In this document: positions 26,968 through 35,905 of the stretch, piece by piece | Position numbering within the stretch: position 1 is the stretch's first letter | How the letters are laid out: each line of letters begins with the position of its first letter | NCBI RefSeq assembly: GCF_016623495.1 | Contig: NZ_JAEHHL010000015.1 | Span: forward strand, 1-64,000 | Length of the DNA: 64,000 nt | Direction: 5' to 3' | Source of the DNA: Thermohalobaculum xanthum | GTDB lineage: Bacteria > Pseudomonadota > Alphaproteobacteria > Rhodobacterales > Rhodobacteraceae | The notes under the pieces: generated by a model | Seen by the model: only the letters and a program-made list of their open reading frames with translations | The model's database searches: none | Told to the model about the DNA's origin: nothing | Made by a program: the position numbers and the translations under genes

Positions 26968-27174
26968 TCAGCGGGACTCGGTGTCCCAGAACGGCCGGCT
27001 GGCCTCGGCGTCCGCCTCGGCACGGCTCACGCCGATATCCTTCAGCACCTCGTCCGGGAGCGAGGCAAGGCGCCGCCGCTCGGCCGCGACACGCAGCCAG
27101 CGCTCGATCGGGGGCAGCGACAGGCGAGCCTGCCGGAAGCCGCGCGGGGCGAAGAGAAGCGTCAGGGCATTCAT
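26968..27174 (-). CDS. DUF1127 small protein
   Basis: A 68-residue basic protein with the DUF1127 motif ERRRLASLPDEVLKDIGVSRAEADAEASRPFWD. Small DUF1127 proteins in alphaproteobacteria are RNA-binding or stress-related and have been linked to phosphate homeostasis and motility. I start at ATG 27174, which has GAGG six bases upstream; an ATG at 27186 is less well placed. It is divergent from a LysR-type regulator across a short AT-rich gap. Confidence 0.85.
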   Translation of the reverse strand: MNALTLLFAPRGFRQARLSLPPIERWLRVAAERRRLASLPDEVLKDIGVSRAEADAEASRPFWDTESR

Positions 27175-27227
27175 GGCGTACCTCATTCGTTTCCATGATC
27201 CAAATCTGGACCGCCATCATCGTGAGT

Positions 27228-27252
27228 GATATATAGAGAGGGCCTATACATA
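27228..27252. promoter_or_regulatory. Possible LysR operator between DUF1127 and the LysR gene
   Basis: In the AT-rich divergent gap, TATAG (27232-27236) and CTATA (27244-27248) form an inverted repeat with a 7-base centre. The region is the natural site for a LysR autoregulatory operator shared by both genes. The match is short. Confidence 0.35.
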
Positions 27253-27287
27253 ATGAAAATGAATGTTTGTTGAGAAATCCATCACGG

Positions 27288-28172
27288 ATGGCGATGATGA
27301 TCCGCAACCTCGACCTGACCGCCCTGCGCAGCTTCGTGACCGTCGCCGACACCGGCGGCGTGACCCGTGCGGCGACGCAGCTCAACCTCACGCAGTCGGC
27401 CGTGTCGATGCAGCTCAAGCGGCTCGAGGAGTCGCTGGGACAGCCGCTGCTCGACCGCACCGGCCGTGGCGTCAGCCTGACCCCGCAGGGCGAGCAACTG
27501 CTCAGCTATGGCCGCCGCCTGCTGTCGCTCAACGACGAGGTGATCGCGCGGATGACCGACAAGGCCTACGAGGGCGAACTTCGCTTCGGCGTGCCCACGG
27601 ACATCGTCTATCCGCATGTGCCGCAGATCCTGAAGCGCTTCGATCGCGAGTATCCGCGGATGAAGATCAACATGATCTCGTCCTACACCCGCAAGCTCAA
27701 GGAGATGCTGGACGCCGGCAAGGTCGACCTGATCCTGACCACCGAGAACGAGTGCGACGCCGAGGGCGAAACCCTTGCCACCCAGCGCCTCATCTGGGTC
27801 GGCGCGCCGGGCGGCACGGCGTGGCGCCACCGCCCGATGCGCCTTGCCTTCGAGCGCACCTGCCTCTTCAAGCCCTGGGCACTCAGGGCACTCGACGACG
27901 CCGGCATCCCGTGGGAGATGGCGGTCGATACCGGCTCGACCCGCACCGTCGAGGCCTCGGTCTCTGCCGATCTGGCCGTCCACGCGATGATCGAGGGCGC
28001 GGTGACCGCGCATATGGAGCCGATCAACCACGGCGGCGCCCTGCCCGACCTGCCGACGACGCAGATCAACATGTACCAGACCCATGCGCTCTCGATGCTG
28101 CCGCTCGACGCGCTGGCAGGGATGGTCCGGCAGGCCTACGGGGCCCAGTCGCTGGCAACGGCGGCGGAATGA
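27288..28172 (+). CDS. LysR-family transcriptional regulator
   Basis: A protein of about 294 residues. The N-terminal winged helix-turn-helix reads LDLTALRSFVTVADTGGVTR then AATQLNLTQSAVSMQLKRLE, with LDRTGRGVSLTPQGEQLL completing the wing. The C-terminal part is a two-lobed effector domain (LRFGVPTDIVYPHVPQILKRF). Several ATG codons (27288, 27294, 27297) compete as start; none has a clear ribosome-binding site. Its position divergent from a DUF1127 gene suggests that it controls that gene. The effector is unknown. Confidence 0.9.
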   Translation: MAMMIRNLDLTALRSFVTVADTGGVTRAATQLNLTQSAVSMQLKRLEESLGQPLLDRTGRGVSLTPQGEQLLSYGRRLLSLNDEVIARMTDKAYEGELRFGVPTDIVYPHVPQILKRFDREYPRMKINMISSYTRKLKEMLDAGKVDLILTTENECDAEGETLATQRLIWVGAPGGTAWRHRPMRLAFERTCLFKPWALRALDDAGIPWEMAVDTGSTRTVEASVSADLAVHAMIEGAVTAHMEPINHGGALPDLPTTQINMYQTHALSMLPLDALAGMVRQAYGAQSLATAAE

Positions 28173-28203
28173 AGGTCCCCGAACACCCCTTTCGGCCCGG
28201 CCC

Positions 28204-28653
28204 CTAGGCGCCCGCGCCCGGGGCGCCCTTCCGCGCGGCCAGCAGAAGGTTTGTCTCGGTCACGCCGATCCCGTCCACCTCGCGCACACGCCGCAGCAGC
28301 GCGTCGAAGGACCGCAGATCGCGCGTCTCGATCTCGGCCACGAGGTCCCAGCGCCCGTTGGTGGCGTGCAGCACCCGGATCTCGGGAAATCCGCGCAGCC
28401 GGCGCACGACCGCCTCGGTCGCCTTGCCGGCCACCTCGATCAGCATGATCGCGCGGATCGCATCCGTCTGGGGCGCGGACAGCACGACCGTGAACCCCAG
28501 CACCACGCCCTCCTCGATCAGCCTGTCGAGCCGCGCCTTTACCGTCGCGCGCGAAACCCCCAGCGCGGCGGCCAGGCTCGCCACCGGCGCGCGCCCGTCA
28601 TTGCGCAGGAGCGCGATCAGCTCGCGGTCGAGGGAATCGAACATTCTGGTCAT
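28204..28653 (-). CDS. Lrp/AsnC-family transcriptional regulator
   Basis: A 149-residue regulator with an N-terminal helix-turn-helix (LDRELIALLRNDGRAPVASL followed by AAALGVSRATVKARLDRLIEEGVV) and a C-terminal RAM domain (IMLIEVAGKATEAVVRRLRGFPEIRVLHATNGRWDLVAEIE) that binds an amino acid and forms octamers. It is divergent from the arginase-ornithine aminotransferase operon, so I infer that it activates arginine or ornithine catabolism in response to the amino acid. The start may instead be the ATG at 28644, which has a better-placed GGA. Confidence 0.9.
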   Translation of the reverse strand: MTRMFDSLDRELIALLRNDGRAPVASLAAALGVSRATVKARLDRLIEEGVVLGFTVVLSAPQTDAIRAIMLIEVAGKATEAVVRRLRGFPEIRVLHATNGRWDLVAEIETRDLRSFDALLRRVREVDGIGVTETNLLLAARKGAPGAGA

Positions 28654-28659
28654 CCGTTC

Positions 28660-28700
28660 TTATCATAATGGCAATTCGCTCGCGCAGATTGTCATAATTT
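28660..28700. promoter_or_regulatory. Candidate Lrp-type operator with repeated TCATAAT
   Basis: Two direct copies of TCATAAT (28663-28669 and 28692-28698), 29 bases apart, lie in the AT-rich divergent gap between the Lrp-family gene and arginase. Lrp-family regulators bind repeated degenerate AT-rich sites on one face of the helix, so this is a plausible site. Confidence 0.4.
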
Positions 28701-28764
28701 CCAACTTTTCGCCAACACCCGAACCCGCGAATATCCCGCCAACCATGAAACTCGGGGTCTGAAG

Positions 28765-29676
28765 ATGCAGCATGTAGGACTGGAACTGATTGGCGTGCCG
28801 CTCGCCGCGGGCGGCGCCGGCGATGGTGCGGCTCTGGGGCCCGCGGGCCTGCGGCTTGCGGGGATCGCCCCTGCTCTCTCGGCCCTTGGCCATGACGTGC
28901 GCGACGCCGGCGATGTCGCACCGCGCGCCTCGATGATCGAGGACGGCGCCGGGCGCAACGGCGCGGAGGTCGCGGCCTGGATCGGTGGCGTCATCGACGC
29001 GGGGCTGAACGCCACCTCGGCCGGCCGGATGCCGGTCTACATGGGCGGCGACCACTCGCTCTCAGCGGGCTCGGTCAATGTCTCGGCCCTGACCGCCGAG
29101 GCCGCGGGCCGGCCGCTGATCGTGCTCTGGCTCGACGCTCACACCGATTTCAACACGCCTGACACCTCGCCCTCCGGCAATATCCACGGTATGCCGGTGG
29201 CCGCGCTGACCGGCGAGGACGGGCTCGGCTTCCTCTACAGGGGCAGCCCGCGCGCCCAGCTGCGTCCCGACCAGTTCTGCCTTCTCGGCATCCGCTCGGT
29301 CGATCGCGAGGAAGCCCGCCGCCTGCGCGCCTATGGGATCGAGGTGATGGACATGCGCCGGGTCGACGAGCACGGCATGGCCCGCCTCGTCAGCCAGGTC
29401 ATCGCTCGCGCCGAGGCCGAGAACGCGATGATCCATGTCAGCCTCGACATGGACTTCATCGATCCGGGCCTCGCGCCCGGCGTCTCCACGCCGGTGCCCG
29501 GCGGCGCCAACCTGCGCGAGGCGCATCTGGCGATGGAGATGCTGTGCGATTCCGGCCGGGTGGCCGCCCTCGACATCGTCGAGCTCAACCTCTTCGAGGA
29601 CGAACGCGCCCGCACTGCGCGCCTCGCAGTCGATCTTGCCGCCTCGCTCTTCGGCCGCCGCATCGTGGCCCACTGA
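28765..29676 (+). CDS. rocF: Arginase
   Basis: A 303-residue ureohydrolase, the normal length for arginase, converting arginine to ornithine and urea in the cytoplasm. The manganese-binding motifs are intact: GGDHSLSAG (about residues 94-102), DAHTDFNTP (about 119-127) and [10 protein letters not shown] (about 226-235). The gene opens an operon with ornithine aminotransferase 19 bases downstream and is divergent from an Lrp-type regulator. Agmatinase is less likely, because the sequence around the motifs and the ornithine-processing neighbour favour arginase. Confidence 0.93.
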   Translation: MQHVGLELIGVPLAAGGAGDGAALGPAGLRLAGIAPALSALGHDVRDAGDVAPRASMIEDGAGRNGAEVAAWIGGVIDAGLNATSAGRMPVYMGGDHSLSAGSVNVSALTAEAAGRPLIVLWLDAHTDFNTPDTSPSGNIHGMPVAALTGEDGLGFLYRGSPRAQLRPDQFCLLGIRSVDREEARRLRAYGIEVMDMRRVDEHGMARLVSQVIARAEAENAMIHVSLDMDFIDPGLAPGVSTPVPGGANLREAHLAMEMLCDSGRVAALDIVELNLFEDERARTARLAVDLAASLFGRRIVAH

Positions 29677-29695
29677 CAAAATGGGAGGACACCGC

Positions 29696-30919
29696 ATGAT
29701 GATGAATCCCGCAGACTTCCTCGCCGTCGAGGACCAGCTCGGCGCGCATAACTACAAGCCGATCGACGTGGTCCTCAGCCGCGGCCGCGGCGTCTGGCTG
29801 TGGGATGTCGAGGGCAAGCAGTATCTCGACTGCCTCTCGGCCTACTCGGCGGTGAACCAGGGCCATTGCCATCCCAAGATCCTGCGCGCGATGACCGAGC
29901 AGGCCGGGCGGCTCACCCTCACCTCGCGCGCCTTCCGCAACGACCAGCTTGCGCTGTTCTACGAGGAGATCGCGGCGCTGACCGGCTCGCACAAGGTGCT
30001 GCCCATGAACTCGGGCGCCGAGGCGGTCGAGAGTGCGATCAAGGCCGTGCGCAAATGGGGCTACGAGGTCAAGGGCGTGCCCGAGAACAAGGCCGAGATC
30101 ATCGTCTGCCACCAGAACTTCCACGGCCGCACCCTGGGCGTCGTCGGCTTCTCGACCGACCCCGAGGCGCGCGGCGGCTTCGGTCCCTTCGCGCCGGGCT
30201 TCAAGGTGGTGCCCTTTGGCGATGCGAAGGCCTTCGAAGCCGCGCTCACCGAGAACACCGTCGCCTTCCTGGTCGAGCCGATCCAGGGCGAGGCCGGCGT
30301 CATCATTCCGCCCGCCGGCTACTTCCCGCGCGTGCGCGAACTTTGCACCGCGCACAACGTGACGCTCATCCTCGACGAGATCCAGACCGGTCTCGGCCGC
30401 ACCGGCAAGCTCCTGGCCGAGCAGCACGAGGGGATCGAGGCCGACGTGACCCTGGTCGGCAAGGCGCTCTCGGGCGGGTTCTACCCTGTGTCGGCGGTGC
30501 TCTCGAACTCGGACGTGCTGGGCGTGCTCAAGCCGGGCCAGCACGGCTCGACCTTCGGCGGCAACCCGCTCGCCTGCGCCATCGCCCGCGCCGCGCTAAG
30601 GGTCCTGGTCGAGGAGGGCATGATCGAGAACGCCGCGAAGATGGGCGCGCGCTTCAAGGCCGGGCTCGAATCGATCCGCTCGAACGCGGTGCGCGAGGTC
30701 CGCGGCCGCGGCCTGATGCTGGCGGTCGAGTTGCATCCCGAGGCCGGCGGCGCCCGGCGCTACTGCGAGGCACTAAAGGGTCGCGGTGTCCTCGCCAAGG
30801 ATACGCACAGCCATTCGATCCGCATCGCGCCGCCGCTGGTGATCACCGAGGAAGAAGTCGACTGGGTGCTCGAGCAGTTCGATGCCGTTCTGACAGGCAG
30901 GGATCCGTGCGGATCTTGA
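29696..30919 (+). CDS. rocD: Ornithine--oxo-acid aminotransferase
   Basis: A 407-residue class III PLP-dependent aminotransferase. The start region [20 protein letters not shown] is characteristic of ornithine aminotransferase; other motifs are the PLP-phosphate contacts [13 protein letters not shown], the [18 protein letters not shown] segment, and the Schiff-base lysine in [16 protein letters not shown]. It converts ornithine and 2-oxoglutarate to glutamate semialdehyde and glutamate, completing the arginase route towards proline or glutamate. Three tandem ATG codons occur at 29696-29704, with GGGAGG just upstream. A structured region and strong terminator follow. Confidence 0.95.
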   Translation: MMMNPADFLAVEDQLGAHNYKPIDVVLSRGRGVWLWDVEGKQYLDCLSAYSAVNQGHCHPKILRAMTEQAGRLTLTSRAFRNDQLALFYEEIAALTGSHKVLPMNSGAEAVESAIKAVRKWGYEVKGVPENKAEIIVCHQNFHGRTLGVVGFSTDPEARGGFGPFAPGFKVVPFGDAKAFEAALTENTVAFLVEPIQGEAGVIIPPAGYFPRVRELCTAHNVTLILDEIQTGLGRTGKLLAEQHEGIEADVTLVGKALSGGFYPVSAVLSNSDVLGVLKPGQHGSTFGGNPLACAIARAALRVLVEEGMIENAAKMGARFKAGLESIRSNAVREVRGRGLMLAVELHPEAGGARRYCEALKGRGVLAKDTHSHSIRIAPPLVITEEEVDWVLEQFDAVLTGRDPCGS

Positions 30920-30934
30920 ATGAATTTCTTCAAC

Positions 30935-31146
30935 TAACACCGGAACCTTTTGTTCTTGATCGCGTTTTCAGGTTGCCCGTCTCGGCGGGTCGGCAGGCTG
31001 CAGGCGGGACGCCGCAGGAGTGCAGCGCAGGTGGAGGGTGGACTGCCAGCTCCTCCTGCGGCGTAACCCGCAGCCGCCGCGCTCCGCGCCGCAAGAACCC
31101 CGACATTGCATGCCGCGCGAACATGATCGCGTGGTTTTTCTTTTTC
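30935..31146 (+). ncRNA. Candidate small RNA or long structured 3' UTR of rocD
   Basis: No protein gene is credible in this 270-bp gap. The segment can fold into a long hairpin: a perfect 12-bp inverted repeat (31009-31020 with 31053-31064) extended outward by GCGGG/CCCGC and GGCT/AGCC with small bulges, about 21 pairs in total around a 32-base loop. It ends in a textbook terminator (31113-31146). This could be an independent regulatory RNA, or a 3' UTR of rocD that is processed. I found no clear promoter and recognise no RNA family. Confidence 0.4.
31113..31146 (+). terminator. Rho-independent terminator downstream of rocD
   Basis: An 8-bp stem (CCGCGCGA at 31113-31120 with TCGCGTGG at 31127-31134, one G-U pair) and a six-base loop are followed by TTTTTCTTTTT. 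It lies nearly 200 bases after the rocD stop, an unusually long distance for a simple operon end. Confidence 0.85.
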
Positions 31147-31189
31147 AATCAATCCACTGAGTGCGTTTTCATGCGTGAAAGCACCCTGG

Positions 31190-32149
31190 TCACAGGGTGA
31201 CGACGACCTTCCCCGTCGCCTTCCGCCCCCTCAGCAGGGCCAACGCCTCGCCCGCGCGGTCCAGCGGGAGCACGTTCGAGACATGCGGCTCAATCCGCCC
31301 CTCGCGGTACCAGCCCAGGATGCGCTCGAAGCTCTCGGCCAGAACCCGGGGCGCGAACCGGTAATAGGCACCCCAGTAGACCCCCAGCACGTCGAGGTTC
31401 TTGACCAGCAGGATGTTGGCCGGGATCTGGGGCACCTCGCCGCTGGCAAAGCCGATGGGCAGCAGCCGCGCCTCGGGATTGGCCGCCCGCATCGCCGCCT
31501 TCCACTGCGCGCCGCCCACGGGGTCATAGACGACATCCGCGCCGCCCAGCGCCAGCACGGCCTCGCGCAGGTCGGTGGCCTCGGGATCGATCAGGTGATC
31601 GGCCCCCTTGTCCCGCGCCTTGGCCAGCCGCGCCTCGCCGCGGGCGCAGGCGATCACCTCGGCCCCCATCAGCTTGCCGATCTCGACCGCGGTCAGCCCC
31701 ACCCCGCCGGCGGCGCCCAGCACCAGCAGGCGCTCGCCCGGCTTCAGCCGCGCCCGGTGGTTGAGCGCCAGTTCCGAGGTGCCGTAGGCGACCTGCAGCG
31801 CCGCCGCATGGGTGTCGGGCATGTCGTCCGGGATCACCACGCAGGCCGCCGCCGGCGCGCAGACGAACTCGGCAAAACCGCCGACGCCGCACATTGCCGC
31901 CACCCGCGTCCCGGGCCGGGGACCGTCGACCCCGCCGCCCAGCGCCTCGACGGTCCCCGCCACCTCCATGCCCGGCGCGAAGGGCAGCGCGGGTTTCTCC
32001 TGGTACTGCCCGCGCACCATCAGGGTGTCGGCGAAGTTGACCCCGCAGGCGGCGACGCGGATCAAGACCTCGCCCGCCGCCGGCTTGGGCGCCACGGCCT
32101 CTTCCAGCCGCAACTCGCCGCCGATCTCGTGCAGCCGCATGGTGCGCAT
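31190..32149 (-). CDS. Quinone oxidoreductase / zinc-less alcohol-dehydrogenase-family protein
   Basis: A 319-residue medium-chain dehydrogenase/reductase. The NADPH-binding motif is LVLGAAGGVGLTAVEIGKLMGAEVIA (about residues 138-163), and the N-terminal VRVAACGVNFADTLMVRGQY and FAPGMEVAGTVEALG are typical of the NADPH:quinone oxidoreductase (Qor) group. Zinc-binding cysteines of true alcohol dehydrogenases are absent. I start at ATG 32149, preceded by GAGAGGGGGAAG; a frame from 32173 is possible. It is divergent from the ZntB-like gene. Substrate unknown. Confidence 0.85.
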   Translation of the reverse strand: MRTMRLHEIGGELRLEEAVAPKPAAGEVLIRVAACGVNFADTLMVRGQYQEKPALPFAPGMEVAGTVEALGGGVDGPRPGTRVAAMCGVGGFAEFVCAPAAACVVIPDDMPDTHAAALQVAYGTSELALNHRARLKPGERLLVLGAAGGVGLTAVEIGKLMGAEVIACARGEARLAKARDKGADHLIDPEATDLREAVLALGGADVVYDPVGGAQWKAAMRAANPEARLLPIGFASGEVPQIPANILLVKNLDVLGVYWGAYYRFAPRVLAESFERILGWYREGRIEPHVSNVLPLDRAGEALALLRGRKATGKVVVTL

Positions 32150-32263
32150 CGCTTCCCCCTCTCGCTGAAACATGTCCTGCTCTGCTATAGCTTCGGGAGG
32201 ATCGGGAGACGAGGGGGCGGCGATGCGACTGCGCCATCACACCACGCCAGCAGGCCCGCGGCG

Positions 32264-33238
32264 ATGAATACCGGCACGCCGCCCGTGGCACCGGACATGA
32301 TGGACCCGGCCGCGATCGCGGCGGGCGGAAACGTGATCTTCGAGGGCGACAGCGGCGAGGGCGAGACCCGGTATTCCTGGCGGCATCTCAAGGGTGGCGC
32401 GCAAAGCGAGCGCGCCCTGCTCGACGACCCCGACATTCCGCAGTCCTTCGCCTGGGCCCTGCTCGAGCGCGATACCCAGCCGCGCGTGGCGCGCGAGGGC
32501 GGCGCCACGCTCCTGATCCTGCGCGGCATCAACCGCTCGGAGAACGCCGAGCCCGAGGACATGATCTCGCTGCGACTGGTGGTGACCGCGCGGCGCGTCG
32601 TCTCGCTCGAACTGCGGCGACTTCCCAGCATCGACCGGCTGATCTCGGAGTTCCGAGCGAACGCGGCGCCGCGAAGCGTCGGCGCCTTCGTCCTGAAGCT
32701 CGTCGAGTTGCTGCGCGAGGACGCCGAGCCCGTGCTCGACGCGCTCGAGGACGACATCGCGCGGCTCGAGCAGCGCTCGCTGCGCTTTTCGGGCAAGCTC
32801 GAGACCCGCGACCGGGCCGACCTGGTGGACGCCCGGCAGGACGCGATCATGCTGCATCGCTTCATCGCGCCGCAGGCCACGGCGCTCGAGGGGGTCACGC
32901 GGCAGCCGCCCGCGTGGCTCGACGACCCGAGCGCCCTGCGCGAGGAGGCCGAAGCCTTCCGGCGCATCGGTGCCGACCTCGACGCCCTGCGTGGCCGCGC
33001 TCAGGTCATCGCCGAGGAGATCACCATCGCGATGACCGAGCGCACGAACCGCATCATGCTCACGCTCTCGGCCGTGTCGGTGGTCTTCCTGCCCCTGACC
33101 TTCCTGACCGGGCTTCTCGGCGTGAACCTCGCGGGGATCCCGTTCGCGGGCGCGCCCTGGGCCTTCGATGTCTTCATCTTCCTGCTCGTCATCGTGACCG
33201 GACTTGCGGTCTGGCTGGCACGCCGAATGCTCCACTGA
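32264..33238 (+). CDS. CorA-family metal transporter, ZntB-like
   Basis: A 324-residue protein: a large N-terminal cytoplasmic domain followed by two C-terminal transmembrane helices ([22 protein letters not shown] and [22 protein letters not shown]). Between the helices is GVNLAGIP instead of the GMN of classical CorA; such GxN-x-x-G-x-P loops occur in ZntB-type zinc transporters. The acidic N-terminal domain (EEEDD-like runs) and length fit that group. It is divergent from the quinone oxidoreductase and stands alone. Metal specificity is inferred only from the loop. Confidence 0.85.
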   Translation: MNTGTPPVAPDMMDPAAIAAGGNVIFEGDSGEGETRYSWRHLKGGAQSERALLDDPDIPQSFAWALLERDTQPRVAREGGATLLILRGINRSENAEPEDMISLRLVVTARRVVSLELRRLPSIDRLISEFRANAAPRSVGAFVLKLVELLREDAEPVLDALEDDIARLEQRSLRFSGKLETRDRADLVDARQDAIMLHRFIAPQATALEGVTRQPPAWLDDPSALREEAEAFRRIGADLDALRGRAQVIAEEITIAMTERTNRIMLTLSAVSVVFLPLTFLTGLLGVNLAGIPFAGAPWAFDVFIFLLVIVTGLAVWLARRMLH

Positions 33239-33357
33239 CGCACCGCGTCGCGCCAAGGCTTGCCCCGGGCGGCGAATTGGGCCACATGAGCGCCAGATTT
33301 CCCGGAACATAGCCGGCGGCAACGGCCGCGCGGCCCACCCAAGGACGGGCCCCTTCA

Positions 33358-35175
33358 ATGGACCTGCGCAACATCGCGATCATCGCCCATGTCGACCATG
33401 GCAAGACAACCCTGGTCGACCAACTACTGAAACAGTCCGGCGCCTTCCGCGAGAACCAGGCGGTCGCCGAGCGGGCGATGGACAGCAACGATCTCGAGCG
33501 CGAGCGCGGCATCACCATCCTCGCCAAGTGCACCTCGGTCGAATGGAAGGGGACGCGGATCAACATCGTCGACACCCCCGGCCACGCCGATTTCGGCGGT
33601 GAGGTCGAGCGTATCCTGTCGATGGTCGACGGCGTGGTGCTTCTGGTCGATGCCGCCGAGGGCCCGATGCCGCAGACGAAGTTCGTCACGTCGAAGGCGC
33701 TGCGCCTCGGCCTGCGTCCCATCGTCGTCCTCAACAAGGTCGACCGCCCCGATGCCGAGCCAGACCGCGCGCACGAGGAGGTCTTCGACCTGTTCGCGGC
33801 GCTTGGCGCCGACGAGTCGCAGCTCGATTTCCCGCTGCTCTACGCCTCGGGGCGCTCGGGCTGGGCCGCGGATGATCTCGACGACCCGCGCGAGGGGCTT
33901 GGCCCGCTGTTCGATCGCGTGGTCGCGCATGTGCCCGCCCCTGCCCAGATCGCCAATGTCGACGAGCCCTTCACGATGCTGGCTACGACGCTCGAGGCCG
34001 ATCCCTTCCTCGGGCGGCTGCTGACGGGGCGGATCGAGACCGGGCGCGTGCGCCAGGGGCAGACCGTCAAGGCGCTCTCGCGCGACGGGACCGAGGTCGA
34101 GCGCTTCCGCGTCTCGAAGGTCCTCGCCTTCCGGGGGCTTGCGCGCACCGGCGTGGACGAGGCCGAGGCCGGCGACATCGTGGCGCTGGCCGGCATGACC
34201 CGAGCGACGGTGGCCGACACGCTGTGCGATACGGGCGTCAGCGACGCGCTGCCGGCGCAGCCGATCGACCCGCCCACCATCACCGTGACCTTCGGCATCA
34301 ACGACAGCCCGCTCGCGGGCCGCGAGGGCAGCAAGGTCCAGTCGCGCGTGATCCGCGAGCGCCTGATGCGCGAGTCGGAATCGAACGTCGCGATCCGCGT
34401 CGCCGACACGCCGGGCGGCGAGGCATTCGAGGTGTCGGGCCGCGGCGAGCTTCAGATGGGCGTTCTCATCGAGAACATGCGCCGCGAGGGTTTCGAGCTT
34501 TCGGTCTCGCGGCCGCGCGTGATCATCCGCGACGAAGGCGGCGAGCGGCTCGAGCCGGTCGAGGAAGTGACCGTGGACGTCGACGAGGCCTTTTCGGGCG
34601 TCGTCGTCGACAAGCTGGCCCAGCGGCGCGGCGAACTGGTCGAGATGCGCTCGGCCGGCGAGGGCAAGACGCGCATCGTGGCCCATGTGCCGAGCCGCGG
34701 CCTGATCGGCTATCACGGCGAGTTCCTGACCGACACCCGCGGGACCGGCGTCCTCAACCGCGTCTTCCACGAATGGGCGACCTGGAAGGGACCCATCCCC
34801 GGCCGCCGCGCGGGCGTGCTGATCTCGATGGAAGGCGGCGACTCGGTCGCCTATGCCTTGTGGAACCTCGAGGAGCGCGGCCGGCTGTTCATCGGCCCCG
34901 GCGAGAAGGTCTACGAGGGCATGATCATCGGCGAGCACAGCCGGGACAACGACCTCGAGGTGAACCCGCTCAAGGGCAAGCAGCTCACCAACATCCGCGC
35001 GGCCGGCAAGGACGAGGCGGTGAAGCTGACGCCACCGGTGCGCCTGACGCTGGAGCAGGCGATCGCCTATATCGACGACGACGAGCTGGTCGAGGTGACG
35101 CCGGGGTCGATCCGCCTGCGCAAGCGCCTGCTGGACCCCCACGAGCGGAAGCGCGCGGCGCGCCAGGCAGGTTGA
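33358..35175 (+). CDS. typA: GTP-binding protein TypA/BipA
   Basis: A 605-residue translational GTPase, exactly the family length. The G domain is complete: G1 [15 protein letters not shown] at about residues 11-25, the switch-I region [14 protein letters not shown]3 [14 protein letters not shown], and G4 NKVDRPDA. Domains III and V and the TypA-specific C-terminal domain ([51 protein letters not shown]) follow. BipA assists assembly of the large ribosomal subunit, mainly under stress or low temperature. The gene stands alone; its TGA stop is inside a TTGACA sequence. Confidence 0.98.
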   Translation: MDLRNIAIIAHVDHGKTTLVDQLLKQSGAFRENQAVAERAMDSNDLERERGITILAKCTSVEWKGTRINIVDTPGHADFGGEVERILSMVDGVVLLVDAAEGPMPQTKFVTSKALRLGLRPIVVLNKVDRPDAEPDRAHEEVFDLFAALGADESQLDFPLLYASGRSGWAADDLDDPREGLGPLFDRVVAHVPAPAQIANVDEPFTMLATTLEADPFLGRLLTGRIETGRVRQGQTVKALSRDGTEVERFRVSKVLAFRGLARTGVDEAEAGDIVALAGMTRATVADTLCDTGVSDALPAQPIDPPTITVTFGINDSPLAGREGSKVQSRVIRERLMRESESNVAIRVADTPGGEAFEVSGRGELQMGVLIENMRREGFELSVSRPRVIIRDEGGERLEPVEEVTVDVDEAFSGVVVDKLAQRRGELVEMRSAGEGKTRIVAHVPSRGLIGYHGEFLTDTRGTGVLNRVFHEWATWKGPIPGRRAGVLISMEGGDSVAYALWNLEERGRLFIGPGEKVYEGMIIGEHSRDNDLEVNPLKGKQLTNIRAAGKDEAVKLTPPVRLTLEQAIAYIDDDELVEVTPGSIRLRKRLLDPHERKRAARQAG

Positions 35176-35266
35176 CAAAACAGTGTGTTGAAATTCCCGA
35201 TGCAATCTGTAATTGTGTCAGCGTTGAGGCAATCGAAAAAAGCATCCAACTCAAGGTTGCAAGCAT

Positions 35267-35294
35267 TCACAGTGTCTTGAGAGCGACACTGTGT
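35267..35294. promoter_or_regulatory. Perfect 9-bp inverted repeat, possible XRE operator
   Basis: CACAGTGTC (35268-35276) and GACACTGTG (35285-35293) are perfect inverted copies with an 8-base centre. CAGTGT-type words also occur near 35182 and CACAGTGG near 35422 in the same AT-rich gap upstream of the XRE regulator. The symmetry suits a dimeric helix-turn-helix protein, and autoregulation is a reasonable guess. Confidence 0.4.
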
Positions 35295-35340
35295 GAGAAT
35301 CGAGCGAGAGATGTCCGGTATACGACGTGAAGATGGAACG

Positions 35341-35359
35341 ATTCCCGCCGCGCGGGAAT
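35341..35359. repeat. 8-bp perfect hairpin in the XRE leader
   Basis: ATTCCCGC and GCGGGAAT flank a CGC centre, about 90 bases before the XRE start codon. It is followed by TGTGTC, not a T-run, so it is not a standard terminator. Confidence 0.4.
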
Positions 35360-35448
35360 TGTGTCTATCGAGTTCGCGTTCCGGGCCTAAATTCGCCCAG
35401 ATTGCCAAGCACAACCATAAGCACAGTGGAATGTCAGAGAGGCGAGGA

Positions 35449-35811
35449 ATGAAACACCCTGTTGATGTGCATGTCGGGCAACGTGTGCGCCAGCGTCGCT
35501 GGATGATCGGAATGACCCAGCAGCAGCTTGCAAACAAGGTCGGGATCAAGTTCCAGCAGATCCAGAAATACGAGACCGGCGCGAACCGGATCTCGGCGTC
35601 GCGGCTTTGGGACATTGCCGACGCGCTCGAGGTGCCGGTGGCCTTCTTCTTCGAGGGGATCGACGAGGCCGTGGGAGAAGACGCCAAGGTTGTCGGCGAC
35701 ATGCTGATGGACAAGGAAGCGCTGGAACTGGTTCGGGCCTACTACTCGATGCCGGAAACGCAGCGCCGCCGTCTGTTCGATCTGGCCCGCGTGATGGGCG
35801 ACGTCGCCTGA
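35449..35811 (+). CDS. XRE-family helix-turn-helix regulator
   Basis: A 120-residue DNA-binding protein. The Cro/C1-type helix-turn-helix occupies about residues 8-62: VGQRVRQRRWMIGMTQQQLANKVGIKFQQIQKYETGANRISASRLWDIADAL. The C-terminus (LMDKEALELVRAYYSMPETQRRRLFDLAR) is helical and probably mediates dimerisation. I start at ATG 35449 with GCGAGGA just upstream; the frame extends 46 codons upstream, but that part overlaps palindromes and looks noncoding. This small SinR-like type is very common in Rhodobacterales; its targets are unknown. Confidence 0.88.
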   Translation: MKHPVDVHVGQRVRQRRWMIGMTQQQLANKVGIKFQQIQKYETGANRISASRLWDIADALEVPVAFFFEGIDEAVGEDAKVVGDMLMDKEALELVRAYYSMPETQRRRLFDLARVMGDVA

Positions 35812-35905
35812 TTGACCCCGGGCTGCGACTGCGAAAAGCGGATCCGGTCCCGATGGTTCGGACCCGCTTTGCGCCGTCGCGCACGCCACAGCTTGCCATG
35901 TCCGA

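Noticed and set aside
30930-31152. Short minus-strand open frames of about 72 codons behind rocD
   Set aside because: No ribosome-binding site or protein-like composition; they overlap the inverted repeat and the terminator.
33424-35205. A minus-strand open frame of nearly 600 codons antisense to typA
   Set aside because: typA is fully conserved on the plus strand, and the antisense translation has no family features.
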